A stretch of DNA of 64,000 bases from contig CALEHQ010000009.1 in NCBI GenBank assembly GCA_937876315.1, positions 62,001 to 126,000 of the forward strand, in the 5' to 3' direction. This document shows positions 51,996 through 63,326 of this stretch, one piece after another. The stretch's first letter is position 1. Each line of letters begins with the position of its first letter. The stretch comes from an uncultured Actinomycetes bacterium. Its GTDB lineage: Bacteria; Actinomycetota; Acidimicrobiia; Acidimicrobiales; Acidimicrobilacustridaceae. The notes under the pieces were generated by a model. The model worked only from the letters and a program-made list of their open reading frames with translations. It had not been told where the DNA came from and did no database searches. The position numbers and the translations under genes are program-made.

Positions 51996-53446
51996 GACCA
52001 CACCTCATCCAGAGCAGGGGCAGCGGCTTCGAGAACTGCTGCAGCACGGAACATCGTCGACTCACCCAGCGCCGGTGCGAGCAATTGCACGCCGACAGGC
52101 ATGCCATCGGAACCGCCACCAAATGGGACGCTCATCGCCGGATGACCGGCGAGATTGGTGGGAATCGTGCAGATGTCGTTGAGATACATCGACAACGGAT
52201 CAGCAGTCTTGTCACCAAACTTGAACGCCGTCGTTGGAGAAGTCGGCGTGAGAAGCAAATCAAAATCGGCGTAGGCTTTTTCGAAATCGCGCACAATGAG
52301 CGTGCGAACCTTCAACGCCTTGCCGTAATAGGCGTCGTAGTAGCCCGCGGAAAGTGCGTAAGTACCGAGCATGATGCGCCGCTTGACCTCATCACCAAAA
52401 CCGGCAGTGCGAGTGGCTGCGTTCATTTCGGCAGTCGTTGGGGCATCGACGCGCATGCCGTAACGAACGCCGTCGTAACGGGCAAGGTTGCTCGACGCTT
52501 CTGCCGGAGCAATGAGGTAGTACGCCGACAACCCGTAGGCCGCAGCAGGAACGGACACTTCGCCGATCTGCGCGCCGGCTGCAGTCAACGCATCGGCGGC
52601 CTGTCGAACACGAGCAGCAACATCGGGAGCGATCCCTTCGCCCATGAGTTCGGTAACGAGCCCAACACGGAGTCCGTCGACACCTTGGCCAAGCGATTCG
52701 AGCAACGAAGGAACCGGCGCATTGATTGATGTGGAATCACGACCGTCGTGACCAGCGATCGCTTCGAGCAGCAACGCCGAATCAGCAACGGTGGTCGAGA
52801 ATGGGCCAATCTGGTCGAGCGAGGAGGCGAAAGCAATGAGCCCGTATCGACTCACCATTCCGTAGGTGGGCTTGACGCCGACAACACCGCAGAGCGCTGC
52901 AGGTTGGCGAATTGATCCACCAGTGTCGGAACCAAGGGAAAGAGGAGCAAAGCCTGCAGCGACAGCAGCCGCCGAGCCGCCTGATGAGCCACCCGGTACC
53001 CGGCTTGTGTCACGGGGGTTGCGCGTTGGACCGAATGCTGAGTTTTCGGTTGATGAACCCATCGCGAATTCATCGAGGTTGGTTTTACCAATTGAAACCG
53101 CACCGGCAGCATTGACGCGCTGCACGACCGTTGCGTCGTAGGGCGGTCGCCAGCCTTCAAGAATCCGACTTGAACATGTCGTAGGGATGCCACGAGTGCA
53201 CAGATTGTCCTTGAGGGCCAGAGGCACCCCGGCCAACGGGCCAGGATCTTCGCCGGCAGCAACTTGTGCGTCGACCGCAGCCGCAGCGGCGCGAGCCTCA
53301 TCGATCATCACGAGGTTGAATGCATTGATCTCGCCGTCTTGAGCATCGATACGAGCAAGGTGACCGTCGAGCACTTCGCGGGCCGACAATTCGCCGGAGC
53401 GAACCGCGGCGGCGATTTCGAGAGCAGTAGAAGGGATGACACTCAT
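51992..53446 (-). CDS. gatA: Asp-tRNA(Asn)/Glu-tRNA(Gln) amidotransferase subunit A
   Basis: A 484-residue amidase-signature enzyme that releases ammonia from glutamine. The Ser-cisSer-Lys triad is seen as Lys79 (LALKDNLCT), the first Ser in [15 protein letters not shown] and the nucleophile Ser in [15 protein letters not shown] 53446 gives the normal N-terminus; the longer frame reads back through gatC. It lies one base after gatC and overlaps gatB. Confidence 0.96.
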   Translation of the reverse strand: MSVIPSTALEIAAAVRSGELSAREVLDGHLARIDAQDGEINAFNLVMIDEARAAAAAVDAQVAAGEDPGPLAGVPLALKDNLCTRGIPTTCSSRILEGWRPPYDATVVQRVNAAGAVSIGKTNLDEFAMGSSTENSAFGPTRNPRDTSRVPGGSSGGSAAAVAAGFAPLSLGSDTGGSIRQPAALCGVVGVKPTYGMVSRYGLIAFASSLDQIGPFSTTVADSALLLEAIAGHDGRDSTSINAPVPSLLESLGQGVDGLRVGLVTELMGEGIAPDVAARVRQAADALTAAGAQIGEVSVPAAAYGLSAYYLIAPAEASSNLARYDGVRYGMRVDAPTTAEMNAATRTAGFGDEVKRRIMLGTYALSAGYYDAYYGKALKVRTLIVRDFEKAYADFDLLLTPTSPTTAFKFGDKTADPLSMYLNDICTIPTNLAGHPAMSVPFGGGSDGMPVGVQLLAPALGESTMFRAAAVLEAAAPALDEVWS

Positions 53447-53447
53447 C

Positions 53448-53750
53448 TCAGGGCTCCTCTCCAAGAATGGCGGGAACCCGGAATCGGCGGTCCTCAACCG
53501 AAGGAGCCTGGGAAAGAACTTCTTCACGATCGACACCTTCGACGACCACGTCGTCGCGCAGCACATTCACGAGAGGTAGAGGGTGTGCAGTCGGCGGAAC
53601 CCCGTCGAGGTCGAGCGACGCGACATCTTCGGCGTGGTCAAGCACCGCACCGAGCTGCTCGGTGTATCGCTCAAGTTCGGCTTCGGAGAGATTGAGCCGA
53701 GCGAGATCGGCGACTTTGGCGACATTGTCGCGAGTGAGACGAGCGGACAT
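53448..53750 (-). CDS. gatC: Asp-tRNA(Asn)/Glu-tRNA(Gln) amidotransferase subunit C
   Basis: A 100-residue subunit that wraps and stabilises GatA. The family pattern is clear: [56 protein letters not shown] followed by LRDDVV and a C-terminal FRVPAIL. TACGAT (53764-53759) eight bases before the ATG is a likely -10. First gene of gatC-gatA-gatB. Confidence 0.95.
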   Translation of the reverse strand: MSARLTRDNVAKVADLARLNLSEAELERYTEQLGAVLDHAEDVASLDLDGVPPTAHPLPLVNVLRDDVVVEGVDREEVLSQAPSVEDRRFRVPAILGEEP

Positions 53751-53834
53751 GGAGAGTCATCGTAGATGCCGACCGGGCCAACCCCTCCCGACGTGGATAG
53801 GGTCGGCAGTTCACGACAATTCTGTGGAGGACCC

Positions 53835-54251
53835 GTGGCGACCGCCTATCCATTCCTGAGCCCCGACTGGATGAATGCTGCACGAGCGCTTCGGGAAACG
53901 ATGCCCCGGCCCGACACCGCTCCGCCGGTCGCCGTCCGCATGAACCTCGTGGTCACCGACACCCCCTTCGATACCGATGTTCAGGGCCATGTCGATACCA
54001 CCGATGGTGAAGTCGTCATCGAAGATGGTCACCTTGATGGGCCAGACCTCACCGTGACAGTGGACTACGAAACGGCTCGGGCGATCTTCATTGATCAAGA
54101 CGCCGCTGCAGCGATGCAGGCGTTCATGGGCGGGCGCATCAAGGTCGACGGAGATCTCACCAAGATGCTTGCGATGCAGGCTTCCGCCGCCGCCCCCGAC
54201 GCGAACGCACAGGGGCTCGCCGACGCACTGCGCGACATCACCGCAGACTGA
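53835..54251 (+). CDS. SCP2 sterol-binding domain protein
   Basis: A 138-residue stand-alone SCP2-like protein. The fold pattern is visible as AVRMNLVVTDTPFDTDVQGHVDTTDGEVVIEDGHLDGPDLTVTVDYETARAIFIDQDAAAAMQAFMGGRIKVDGDLTKMLAMQ. Such domains carry sterols, fatty acyl-CoAs or other lipids, and in actinobacteria often accompany steroid and fatty-acid metabolism. GTG 53835 behind GGAGG is preferred to the longest frame at 53766, which overlaps the gatC promoter. It is divergent from gatCAB and convergent with the MFS gene. Confidence 0.85.
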   Translation: MATAYPFLSPDWMNAARALRETMPRPDTAPPVAVRMNLVVTDTPFDTDVQGHVDTTDGEVVIEDGHLDGPDLTVTVDYETARAIFIDQDAAAAMQAFMGGRIKVDGDLTKMLAMQASAAAPDANAQGLADALRDITAD

Positions 54252-54293
54252 TCGGGTCCTGTCGGTTTCAGTCGAGTTTTTCGGCCAGTCAGC

Positions 54294-55856
54294 TCAGGCA
54301 ACTACCAGAGACTCGACCGCTTGCGGTTCATCGTGTCGGGTACGGCGCACAAAGAACGCAGCAACCAAAGCAATAACCGCTGCCCCCGCCCCAACGTAAT
54401 AGGCCGCAGCGTAGGACGAGGTTCCGCTCCCGCTTACTGCACTCACCGATTGCACCGTCAGAAGAATTTGCATGCCCGCGACCACACCGATCTGACTCAC
54501 AGTCTGGGATGCCGCGCTGGCAACACCGAGATCGCGTTTGTCGACTGAGTTCGCGATGCTGGCGATCATCGCCGGAGCACACGCGCCCATTCCGATTCCA
54601 GAAAGAACCAGCGCGCCTTCAATCAACCACAATCCTGAGTCGGCCGTAACCATCGCCAAACTCATCATTGAGGCGACCAACACGATGGAACCAAACATGC
54701 CGATCGTTCTCTCACCGAACTTGATGACGAGATAACCAGCGATCGGACCGCAAATCGAAAATGCAATCGGTCGGGCAATCGAAACCAACCCAGTCTTTGT
54801 TGTGCTGTAGCCAAGAACATCTTGAAGCAGCAACGGCGTGAGAATGAATCCACCCATGTAGGTGAAATTTGCGAAGAACTGATTAATCATCGGAAACGTG
54901 AAATTTCGTCGACGGAAATAGCGCATCGGCAGTAGCGGATGTTCTGTCTGGCTTTCGACGCGAGCGAACCAGGCCAACAACAAAGGTCCCCCGATGAAGC
55001 CAGCGAGTACGAGTGGGTGGGTCCAACCCATTTCGGGACCACGATTTAACGCAACAAGAATGAATCCGACGCCAAAAGCAAGCAGCGCCGAACCGGCGAT
55101 GTCGAATGGGTGCCGATCGCCACGACCCGAATGCGGAAGTACGAGAAAACCGATCACCACAGCAGCAACAGCGATTGGTGTTTGCAAAATGAAGATCCAT
55201 CGCCAACCGAAAGAATCAACCAACGGACCGCCAATCACGACACCGAAAACTGGTGCTCCGGCCCCGACGAGCGCCCAATAGCCGAGCGCTTGCGCGCGAC
55301 GCTCTGGGGGAAAACTTCGATTGATCATCGACAACGCTGCGGGACCTGTTGCCGCACCAAGCGATGCTCCGATTAATCGAGCAGCAATAAGGGCAGGCGC
55401 ACTCCACGCAACAACTGCGGCAGCAGAGAACACCGCAACACCCAAGATGCTGATCAGGTAAATGCGCCGAGCCCCATAGCGGTCGGACATCTTTCCGCCG
55501 ATCGGACCCAGCACCGCCATTGCAAGACTCGGACCAGTCACCGCCCAGGTGAGGATGCTTTGAGTGGAACCTAGGTCATGCGCAATTTCGCCTAACGAAA
55601 CTGTAAGAACGGTGATCGTGAAACTTGCGGTAAATACGCCCAGCAACGACGCCGCAAGGATGATCCACGCTTTGCGCGGGCTGCGCTCAACACGCCCAGC
55701 GACGCGCCGTTGCAGCATGAGACTCCAAGGCAAAACGACAACCTCGTCGCCGCCAGATGGCTCGATGCCGAGTTCAAGTTCCTCAGCATCACCGAGGCCA
55801 GCATCACTGAGACTGTCGTCCCCTTCGGAACCCTCGGGATGGTCGGTGGTTGTCAC
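54294..55856 (-). CDS. MFS transporter (DHA2/EmrB-QacA-like)
   Basis: A 520-residue drug/metabolite:H+ antiporter with a long acidic N-terminal tail (EGSEGDDSLSDAGLGDAEELELGIEPSGGDE) and about 14 helices. Motif A is GKMSDRYGARRIYL, and the DHA2-type motif after helix 5 is GWRWIFILQTPIAV. This copy is intact, unlike the homolog at 3677. Substrate unknown. It starts at GTG 55856, 37 bases after the kinase gene on the same strand, so the two may be co-transcribed. Confidence 0.9.
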   Translation of the reverse strand: MTTTDHPEGSEGDDSLSDAGLGDAEELELGIEPSGGDEVVVLPWSLMLQRRVAGRVERSPRKAWIILAASLLGVFTASFTITVLTVSLGEIAHDLGSTQSILTWAVTGPSLAMAVLGPIGGKMSDRYGARRIYLISILGVAVFSAAAVVAWSAPALIAARLIGASLGAATGPAALSMINRSFPPERRAQALGYWALVGAGAPVFGVVIGGPLVDSFGWRWIFILQTPIAVAAVVIGFLVLPHSGRGDRHPFDIAGSALLAFGVGFILVALNRGPEMGWTHPLVLAGFIGGPLLLAWFARVESQTEHPLLPMRYFRRRNFTFPMINQFFANFTYMGGFILTPLLLQDVLGYSTTKTGLVSIARPIAFSICGPIAGYLVIKFGERTIGMFGSIVLVASMMSLAMVTADSGLWLIEGALVLSGIGMGACAPAMIASIANSVDKRDLGVASAASQTVSQIGVVAGMQILLTVQSVSAVSGSGTSSYAAAYYVGAGAAVIALVAAFFVRRTRHDEPQAVESLVVA

Positions 55857-55893
55857 GAACGGCGATGGTACCGGCGGATGTGCGCAGAGCCGA

Positions 55894-57861
55894 TTACGGC
55901 GAGGTCACCAATGTGACAGCTGATCCGGCCTTGACCTGCGTTCCGACGGCTGGAGTCGAACCAGTCACAGTCTTGGTCGGGTTACCAGCGACTCCGCTCA
56001 CGGTGAGACCCAATGCTGTGAGCTGCGCACTGGCATCAGCGATGGATTTACCGACAATCGATGCAGGGATCGTGACCGGCTTCTTGCCCTTCGACACCGT
56101 CACGGTCACGGTGCTCCCCTTCGCTGCGGTCTGACCTGCCGCAGGAGATGAAGAAATCACGATGTTCTCAGCCACTCTGTCGGAGAACTCGTCGACCCGG
56201 GTGACTTTCAATCCAAGCGCATCGAGTTGCGGCGTAACTTCCGCAATTGGCTTTCCTGCGATCTCGGGAATTGTCCGAGGCACTGGACCGGCGCTGACAA
56301 TGAGATCAATCCCCGAGCCTTTCGGCATCTCCGGGGTAACCCCGTCGGCGAGTGACAACACAATTCCCTTTGCAACCGCTTCATCGAACGCATCGGTAAC
56401 GACACCAAGCTTCAAGCTCGCAGCCGTCAGAGCCGCCGACGCTTGATCGATCGCCTTCCCCGGCAGATCAATTGGAACCGGAACCGGAGGCGGACCCAAG
56501 GACACCGTAAGAGTGACGGTCTTGCCTTCGGCGAGCGATGTACTCGCAACTGGATCCTGAGAAATCACCGTATTGATCTCGATGGTTTCCGAATAGGCGC
56601 CTTCGTCGACAACGTTGAATCCCTTCGATTCAAGTTCGGCGCGCGCCACCGGTGCAGACATCGACGCGTAATCAGCAAGGGTGTGAGTGGGGGTACGGAG
56701 AAGAAAGAATGCCGCCCCGCCTCCGACGACAACAAGCAACGCTATGAGCACCGCGATCGATTTTGCCGGTAGCCGTCGACGTGGCCTTTTGCCCGAACGC
56801 GCTGCAGTCGCAACCGCTGCGCTCTCAGGACGATCGATTGTTCGAGTGGCAGGTTGAGCGGCGGAAAACAGTTCATTTGCGATCGTTGGATCGGCGAACG
56901 TCGGACCGCTTGCAACCCCCGCTGGCGTTCCTCCGAGAATGACTTGTTCAGGAACGTAAATTGTGGTGGGTTCGCGCGGCTCAAGCTGATCGGGTTCAAG
57001 CGCAACAGTTCCCGCGAGAGGCAATGGCGCAACGGGACCGAGGTCACCAGCAGCCATGAGCATCGTCGCGAATTCGGCTGCATCGGGACGGTCTGCAGGA
57101 TTTGGAACCCCTGCTGCACGCAACGCAGGAACGAGTGGTCCGAGCACATCGGGAACCGGAACATTCCGATCGACGCGCGCCATGAGTGTCCCCAGCGTTG
57201 TATCGGCAGTGAACGGAAGTTGGCCGGTGACCGATTCGATAATCACAAGACCAAGTGAATAAACATCGCTGCGTCCGTCGAGCACTACGCCTTGAGCTTG
57301 CTCGGGTGAGGCATAGCGAGCGGTGCCCAACACCGCGCCGGCTGGTTCTGTCCATGCAGCTTCAGCAAGTGCGCGAGCCAGTCCAAAGTCGGCAATGCGA
57401 AGGGTTCCTTCGTCATCGAAGAGGAGGTTGGCTGGCTTGATATCGCGATGAACGAACCCTCGGCGATGGGCATAGTCCAATGCCGCAGCAGTATCGACAC
57501 CGACACTTCTGGCTTGGGCAAGATCAAGAAGATTCCCGGCGTCGAGCATCGCTCGCAAAGAACCGCCATCGAGTAATTCGGTGACGAGATAGGGCACCTC
57601 TCCCTGCCCCCAGTCGTGCACCGCCATTATGTGTCGGTGGTTCAGTGCGGCTGCGGAGCGAGCTTCTGCTTGGAAACGTTTCAGGAACGAAACATCGCTC
57701 GCGAGTGCATCATGAAGAACTTTTACCGCGACGCGACGACGAAGAACCACGTCATCGGCCAGGTAGACAGTCGCGGAGGCCCCGGTGCCGATGGGGGCCA
57801 GCAGCCGGTAGCGCCCCCCGAGCACCTGACCGATGCGGTCGGCAGCACGGGCGTTAGACAC
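55894..57861 (-). CDS. pknB: PknB-like Ser/Thr protein kinase with PASTA repeats
   Basis: A 655-residue receptor kinase. The kinase domain covers about residues 16-270: GTGASATVYLA loop, Lys47 (VAVKVL), the catalytic HRDIKPANLLFD with Asp140, DFG at 158-160 and ARYASPEQAQG in the activation loop. One membrane helix spans about 368-388, followed outside by four PASTA repeats (LADYASMSAPVARAELESKGFNV, IDLPGKAIDQASAAL, IPEIAGKPIAEVTPQL, IPASIVGKSIADASAQL) that bind muropeptides. It should link cell-wall state to growth and division. The usual pknA, FtsW/RodA and PBP neighbours are absent here. Confidence 0.95.
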   Translation of the reverse strand: MSNARAADRIGQVLGGRYRLLAPIGTGASATVYLADDVVLRRRVAVKVLHDALASDVSFLKRFQAEARSAAALNHRHIMAVHDWGQGEVPYLVTELLDGGSLRAMLDAGNLLDLAQARSVGVDTAAALDYAHRRGFVHRDIKPANLLFDDEGTLRIADFGLARALAEAAWTEPAGAVLGTARYASPEQAQGVVLDGRSDVYSLGLVIIESVTGQLPFTADTTLGTLMARVDRNVPVPDVLGPLVPALRAAGVPNPADRPDAAEFATMLMAAGDLGPVAPLPLAGTVALEPDQLEPREPTTIYVPEQVILGGTPAGVASGPTFADPTIANELFSAAQPATRTIDRPESAAVATAARSGKRPRRRLPAKSIAVLIALLVVVGGGAAFFLLRTPTHTLADYASMSAPVARAELESKGFNVVDEGAYSETIEINTVISQDPVASTSLAEGKTVTLTVSLGPPPVPVPIDLPGKAIDQASAALTAASLKLGVVTDAFDEAVAKGIVLSLADGVTPEMPKGSGIDLIVSAGPVPRTIPEIAGKPIAEVTPQLDALGLKVTRVDEFSDRVAENIVISSSPAAGQTAAKGSTVTVTVSKGKKPVTIPASIVGKSIADASAQLTALGLTVSGVAGNPTKTVTGSTPAVGTQVKAGSAVTLVTSP

Positions 57862-57974
57862 AGGCCGAGGCTAGTTCTCTACCTTGCCGATTTCGGCCAC
57901 CCTCAGCAGGGACGTGACGGAAAATCGTCACACCCGAGACCCGCACGCGAGCCGCGAGCGGGCAGACTCTTGCC

Positions 57975-58454
57975 GTGACTACTTCCGATCCTGCGAATGA
58001 CACCACAAACTCCGGCGCCGACACTACCGAGTCCGCCTCTCCGCCAAACCGCCGGTTCAAGCCTCGCTATCTCGCCTACCTCGCGTTGCTCGCGATCGCG
58101 GTGGTCTGCATCGTGCTGGCTGCTCGTCTCGGCGCCTCCGACACCTCCCAACTCGATGGTGGTCGCATTCAACGCCTCATCCCAACTCCCGGAGCGAAGA
58201 TTCTTCAGCAGGACATCATCGGAATCGATATGGCCCCGGGATACGAAGCGTCACTCGTGCTTAACGGAATTCCGCTTCCGCTCGACCAGACCTACACCGT
58301 TCCACAGCTCAACCAAGTCACGTTCAAAGCCGGACCAGGCAAGGTCTATGAAACTCTGCCCGCAGGGGAGAACTGTTTGACGGCCACGTACTGGCAATCC
58401 GCGTTCGGTCCAAAAGTGAGTTCCGTCAGAAGTTGGTGCTTCACCGTAATCTGA
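57975..58454 (+). CDS. Membrane-anchored hypothetical protein
   Basis: A 159-residue protein, not recognised. A Thr/Ser-rich cytoplasmic tail (TTSDPANDTTNSGADTTESASPPNRRFKPR) precedes one membrane helix (YLAYLALLAIAVVCIVLAARLG); the outside part is beta-rich (IQRLIPTPGAKILQQDIIGIDMAPGYEASLVLNGIPLPLDQTYTVPQLNQVTFKAGPG) and has two Cys (ENCLTATYW, RSWCFTVI). It starts with GTG 57975, six bases after CAGACT, a leaderless -10 like that of leuA's leader. Divergent from the PASTA kinase by 113 bases. It could be an envelope protein working with the kinase, but that is only context. Confidence 0.7.
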   Translation: MTTSDPANDTTNSGADTTESASPPNRRFKPRYLAYLALLAIAVVCIVLAARLGASDTSQLDGGRIQRLIPTPGAKILQQDIIGIDMAPGYEASLVLNGIPLPLDQTYTVPQLNQVTFKAGPGKVYETLPAGENCLTATYWQSAFGPKVSSVRSWCFTVI

Positions 58455-58516
58455 TCGACTTTTCTCTGACCACGAGTTACGCGCACTCAGAGCAGGTGAT
58501 CGCGTCGGACAAGGAA

Positions 58517-61233
<2,717 letters not shown>

Positions 61234-61263
61234 CTAGCGAGGACATCGCCTTTGGCGTCGCGT

Positions 61264-62283
61264 TCAAGCACCGACCGAAATTCGAGCACCTGTGGCTTGA
61301 CCCTGCAGTCGCTCGGCCAATCGCGAGGTGTGCTCCATCACCTGTTCGGCCTGCGTCACCCCATGTTGAGCGAGCCCGCACACCGGCGTGATGATCGCGT
61401 TTGTTCGTAGCAACATCGGATCACAGCCTTCGTTGGCCATATCGCACCAAACCGTTGATAGCCGTCGCCAAAGGCGATCAACGCTCGTACCGATCGGACC
61501 GTCGGTTGGAACCGCCCCCCACGCGATCCATCCACCACGCTCGAGGTAATCGGCAACGAGCCCCGAGTGTTTCGCGATTCGATCATCAACCGGGACCGAA
61601 AGAATCCGAGGACCGGTACTCAAAAGAAGTCTGTAATCAACTGCGGTGCAGCAATGAAGTCCTGTAATTGCCTTGGACTCGACAACTGCCATCGCTGACG
61701 ACACCAAGTCAATACCTTCGTTGGGACCTATTGGGAATCCTTCATCGGTGAGCGAACCCATCGCTGGTTCGTCCAGAAACACGACCACCTGGGCTTGCGG
61801 AACGCGCGACAACACATGATCAACGAGTCGATTGATGCGGGCCCGTACCGCGTGGCCCGCGATTCGAAACGCAAGGTCAATGTCGATCCCCGCACCCCAC
61901 AAAGCAATACCCAGGGTCACCGGACCCGTTAGTGAGACTTTGACCGGGCCATCTCTATCGGCAACTGCAGTAAGGAACGCCCGAAGACCAACCCACGCAT
62001 CGCTCGACAAACGCTCGTCGTCAAGAGGAGCCTCGGGGTCGATGAGCGAAAGGTCCACATCGATTGAACCATCGACGCGAATTGTGACGCCAGCGAGTCC
62101 CGATGCTGCTTGGGCAATCATCCCTTCACGTCGCGACCGAGCTGGCAACGACGGAGCCGATGGCAATCGCGGACTGTGCCTGAGCACGAACTCGACTGCC
62201 TCGCCTGGATCGCAATGCGGCAAATAGCCGATTCCGGTTGAGAGACCGGGAGGCAACGACAACGAGGTAGCGCGCGAACTCAC
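61264..62283 (-). CDS. Core-MetE-like (vitamin-B12-independent methionine synthase family) protein
   Basis: A 339-residue protein that corresponds to the C-terminal barrel of MetE only. The MetE zinc ligands can be traced in GLHCCTAVDY (His-x-Cys pattern) and in TPVCGLAQHG (the last Cys); FLDEPAMGS matches the conserved acidic loop. Homologs sit beside ligA and mnmA in mycobacteria and other actinobacteria (Rv3015c type). Lacking the N-terminal half that binds folate in MetE, it may take methyl groups from a different donor or act on another thiol. GTG 62283 is chosen for its GAGGGAGG Shine-Dalgarno sequence; the TTG at 62313 lies before it. Confidence 0.8.
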   Translation of the reverse strand: MSSRATSLSLPPGLSTGIGYLPHCDPGEAVEFVLRHSPRLPSAPSLPARSRREGMIAQAASGLAGVTIRVDGSIDVDLSLIDPEAPLDDERLSSDAWVGLRAFLTAVADRDGPVKVSLTGPVTLGIALWGAGIDIDLAFRIAGHAVRARINRLVDHVLSRVPQAQVVVFLDEPAMGSLTDEGFPIGPNEGIDLVSSAMAVVESKAITGLHCCTAVDYRLLLSTGPRILSVPVDDRIAKHSGLVADYLERGGWIAWGAVPTDGPIGTSVDRLWRRLSTVWCDMANEGCDPMLLRTNAIITPVCGLAQHGVTQAEQVMEHTSRLAERLQGQATGARISVGA

Positions 62284-62426
62284 GTCAACGCCTCCCTCTC
62301 GTGTCGTGGTCAATCATTTCGCACCGTCCCGAAGGTTTCGCCCACTTCCGAACCGAAAATCGGTCGGAATCTTGTGGCCGAAGTCACATGGTTAGCGAGG
62401 ACGGCCAGAATCGGCAAATCTCGTGA

Positions 62427-63326
62427 GTGATGACCCCCACCAGCAGGGCAATCAGTCGCTGGGCCCCGGCCCTCATCTGGCTGTCACTCCCCCTCACCGC
62501 AGGCACTTCGTTCGCTCACGCCCTCGACCAACGCTCGGCGCCCGTCACGCTCACGGCTGCAATCGGTCTGTGGTCGATGTGGGTTATCGGCCTGATCGCA
62601 GCACTCGCTCCCAGTTCGGTTTCGCTCACCACGATCCGAATTGTCATGCCTGCTTCCGTCGTGGCCGCCGCGTGGGCTGCGATTCTTGCTCCCAATGGGG
62701 CGGACTTCGCGGAATCATTTGCGCTTGGCGTTACGTCAATGTGCGCGGTGCTTTCACTTTCCGCCCCCGTTGGCTACACGTTCATCAATGGGTCGTCCTA
62801 CGGCGACGAGCGAAGATTCCCGCTACGACCTCCCGGCCCGGTCGTTCTCGGTCCACTTGAACTTGTCTGGGTTGCGATAGTCGCCAGCGTTCTGGCGGGA
62901 CCACTCCTGCTTGCCGCCAAACAATGGATCCCGGGCGCAATCATCAGCGTGCTCGCCGTTGGTCTCTGCGTTGTAGGCGCGCGAGCACTCCACCAACTCT
63001 CGAAGCGTTGGCTCGTTTTCGTGCCCGCCGGCCTTGTTCTTGTCGACCGAACGACACTCCTTGACGCACTGCTTGTTCAGCGTCACGTTGTGAGCTCGAT
63101 CGGTGTTGCCGAAGAGGATTCTGCGGCCGCCGACCTCAGCGCAGGCGCCATCGGCCTGCAGGTCGAGTTACGCCTCTCAACGACCGACTCAATCATTCCG
63201 ACACCGGCACGACGCGACCGCCACAAGATGATCGAACCGCTTGATGTTGAAGCAGTTCGATTCACGCCAAGCCGTCCCGGCTGGGTCCTTGACGCAGCCA
63301 AAGAACGTCGGCTTACCGTCGACTGA
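62427..63326 (+). CDS. Multi-pass membrane protein, hypothetical
   Basis: A 299-residue protein with about six membrane helices in the first 200 residues (APALIWLSLPLTAGTSFAHAL, LTAAIGLWSMWVIGLIAAL, IVMPASVVAAAWAAILAP, GPLELVWVAIVASVLAGPLLLA, IISVLAVGLCVVGARAL) and a soluble C-terminal part (WLVFVPAGLVLVDRTTLLDALLVQRHVVSSIGVA) that resembles a PH-like fold. No family name is certain. GTG 62427 or the adjoining ATG 62430 can start it. Its last 14 bases overlap the 3' end of mnmA on the other strand. Confidence 0.7.
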   Translation: MMTPTSRAISRWAPALIWLSLPLTAGTSFAHALDQRSAPVTLTAAIGLWSMWVIGLIAALAPSSVSLTTIRIVMPASVVAAAWAAILAPNGADFAESFALGVTSMCAVLSLSAPVGYTFINGSSYGDERRFPLRPPGPVVLGPLELVWVAIVASVLAGPLLLAAKQWIPGAIISVLAVGLCVVGARALHQLSKRWLVFVPAGLVLVDRTTLLDALLVQRHVVSSIGVAEEDSAAADLSAGAIGLQVELRLSTTDSIIPTPARRDRHKMIEPLDVEAVRFTPSRPGWVLDAAKERRLTVD

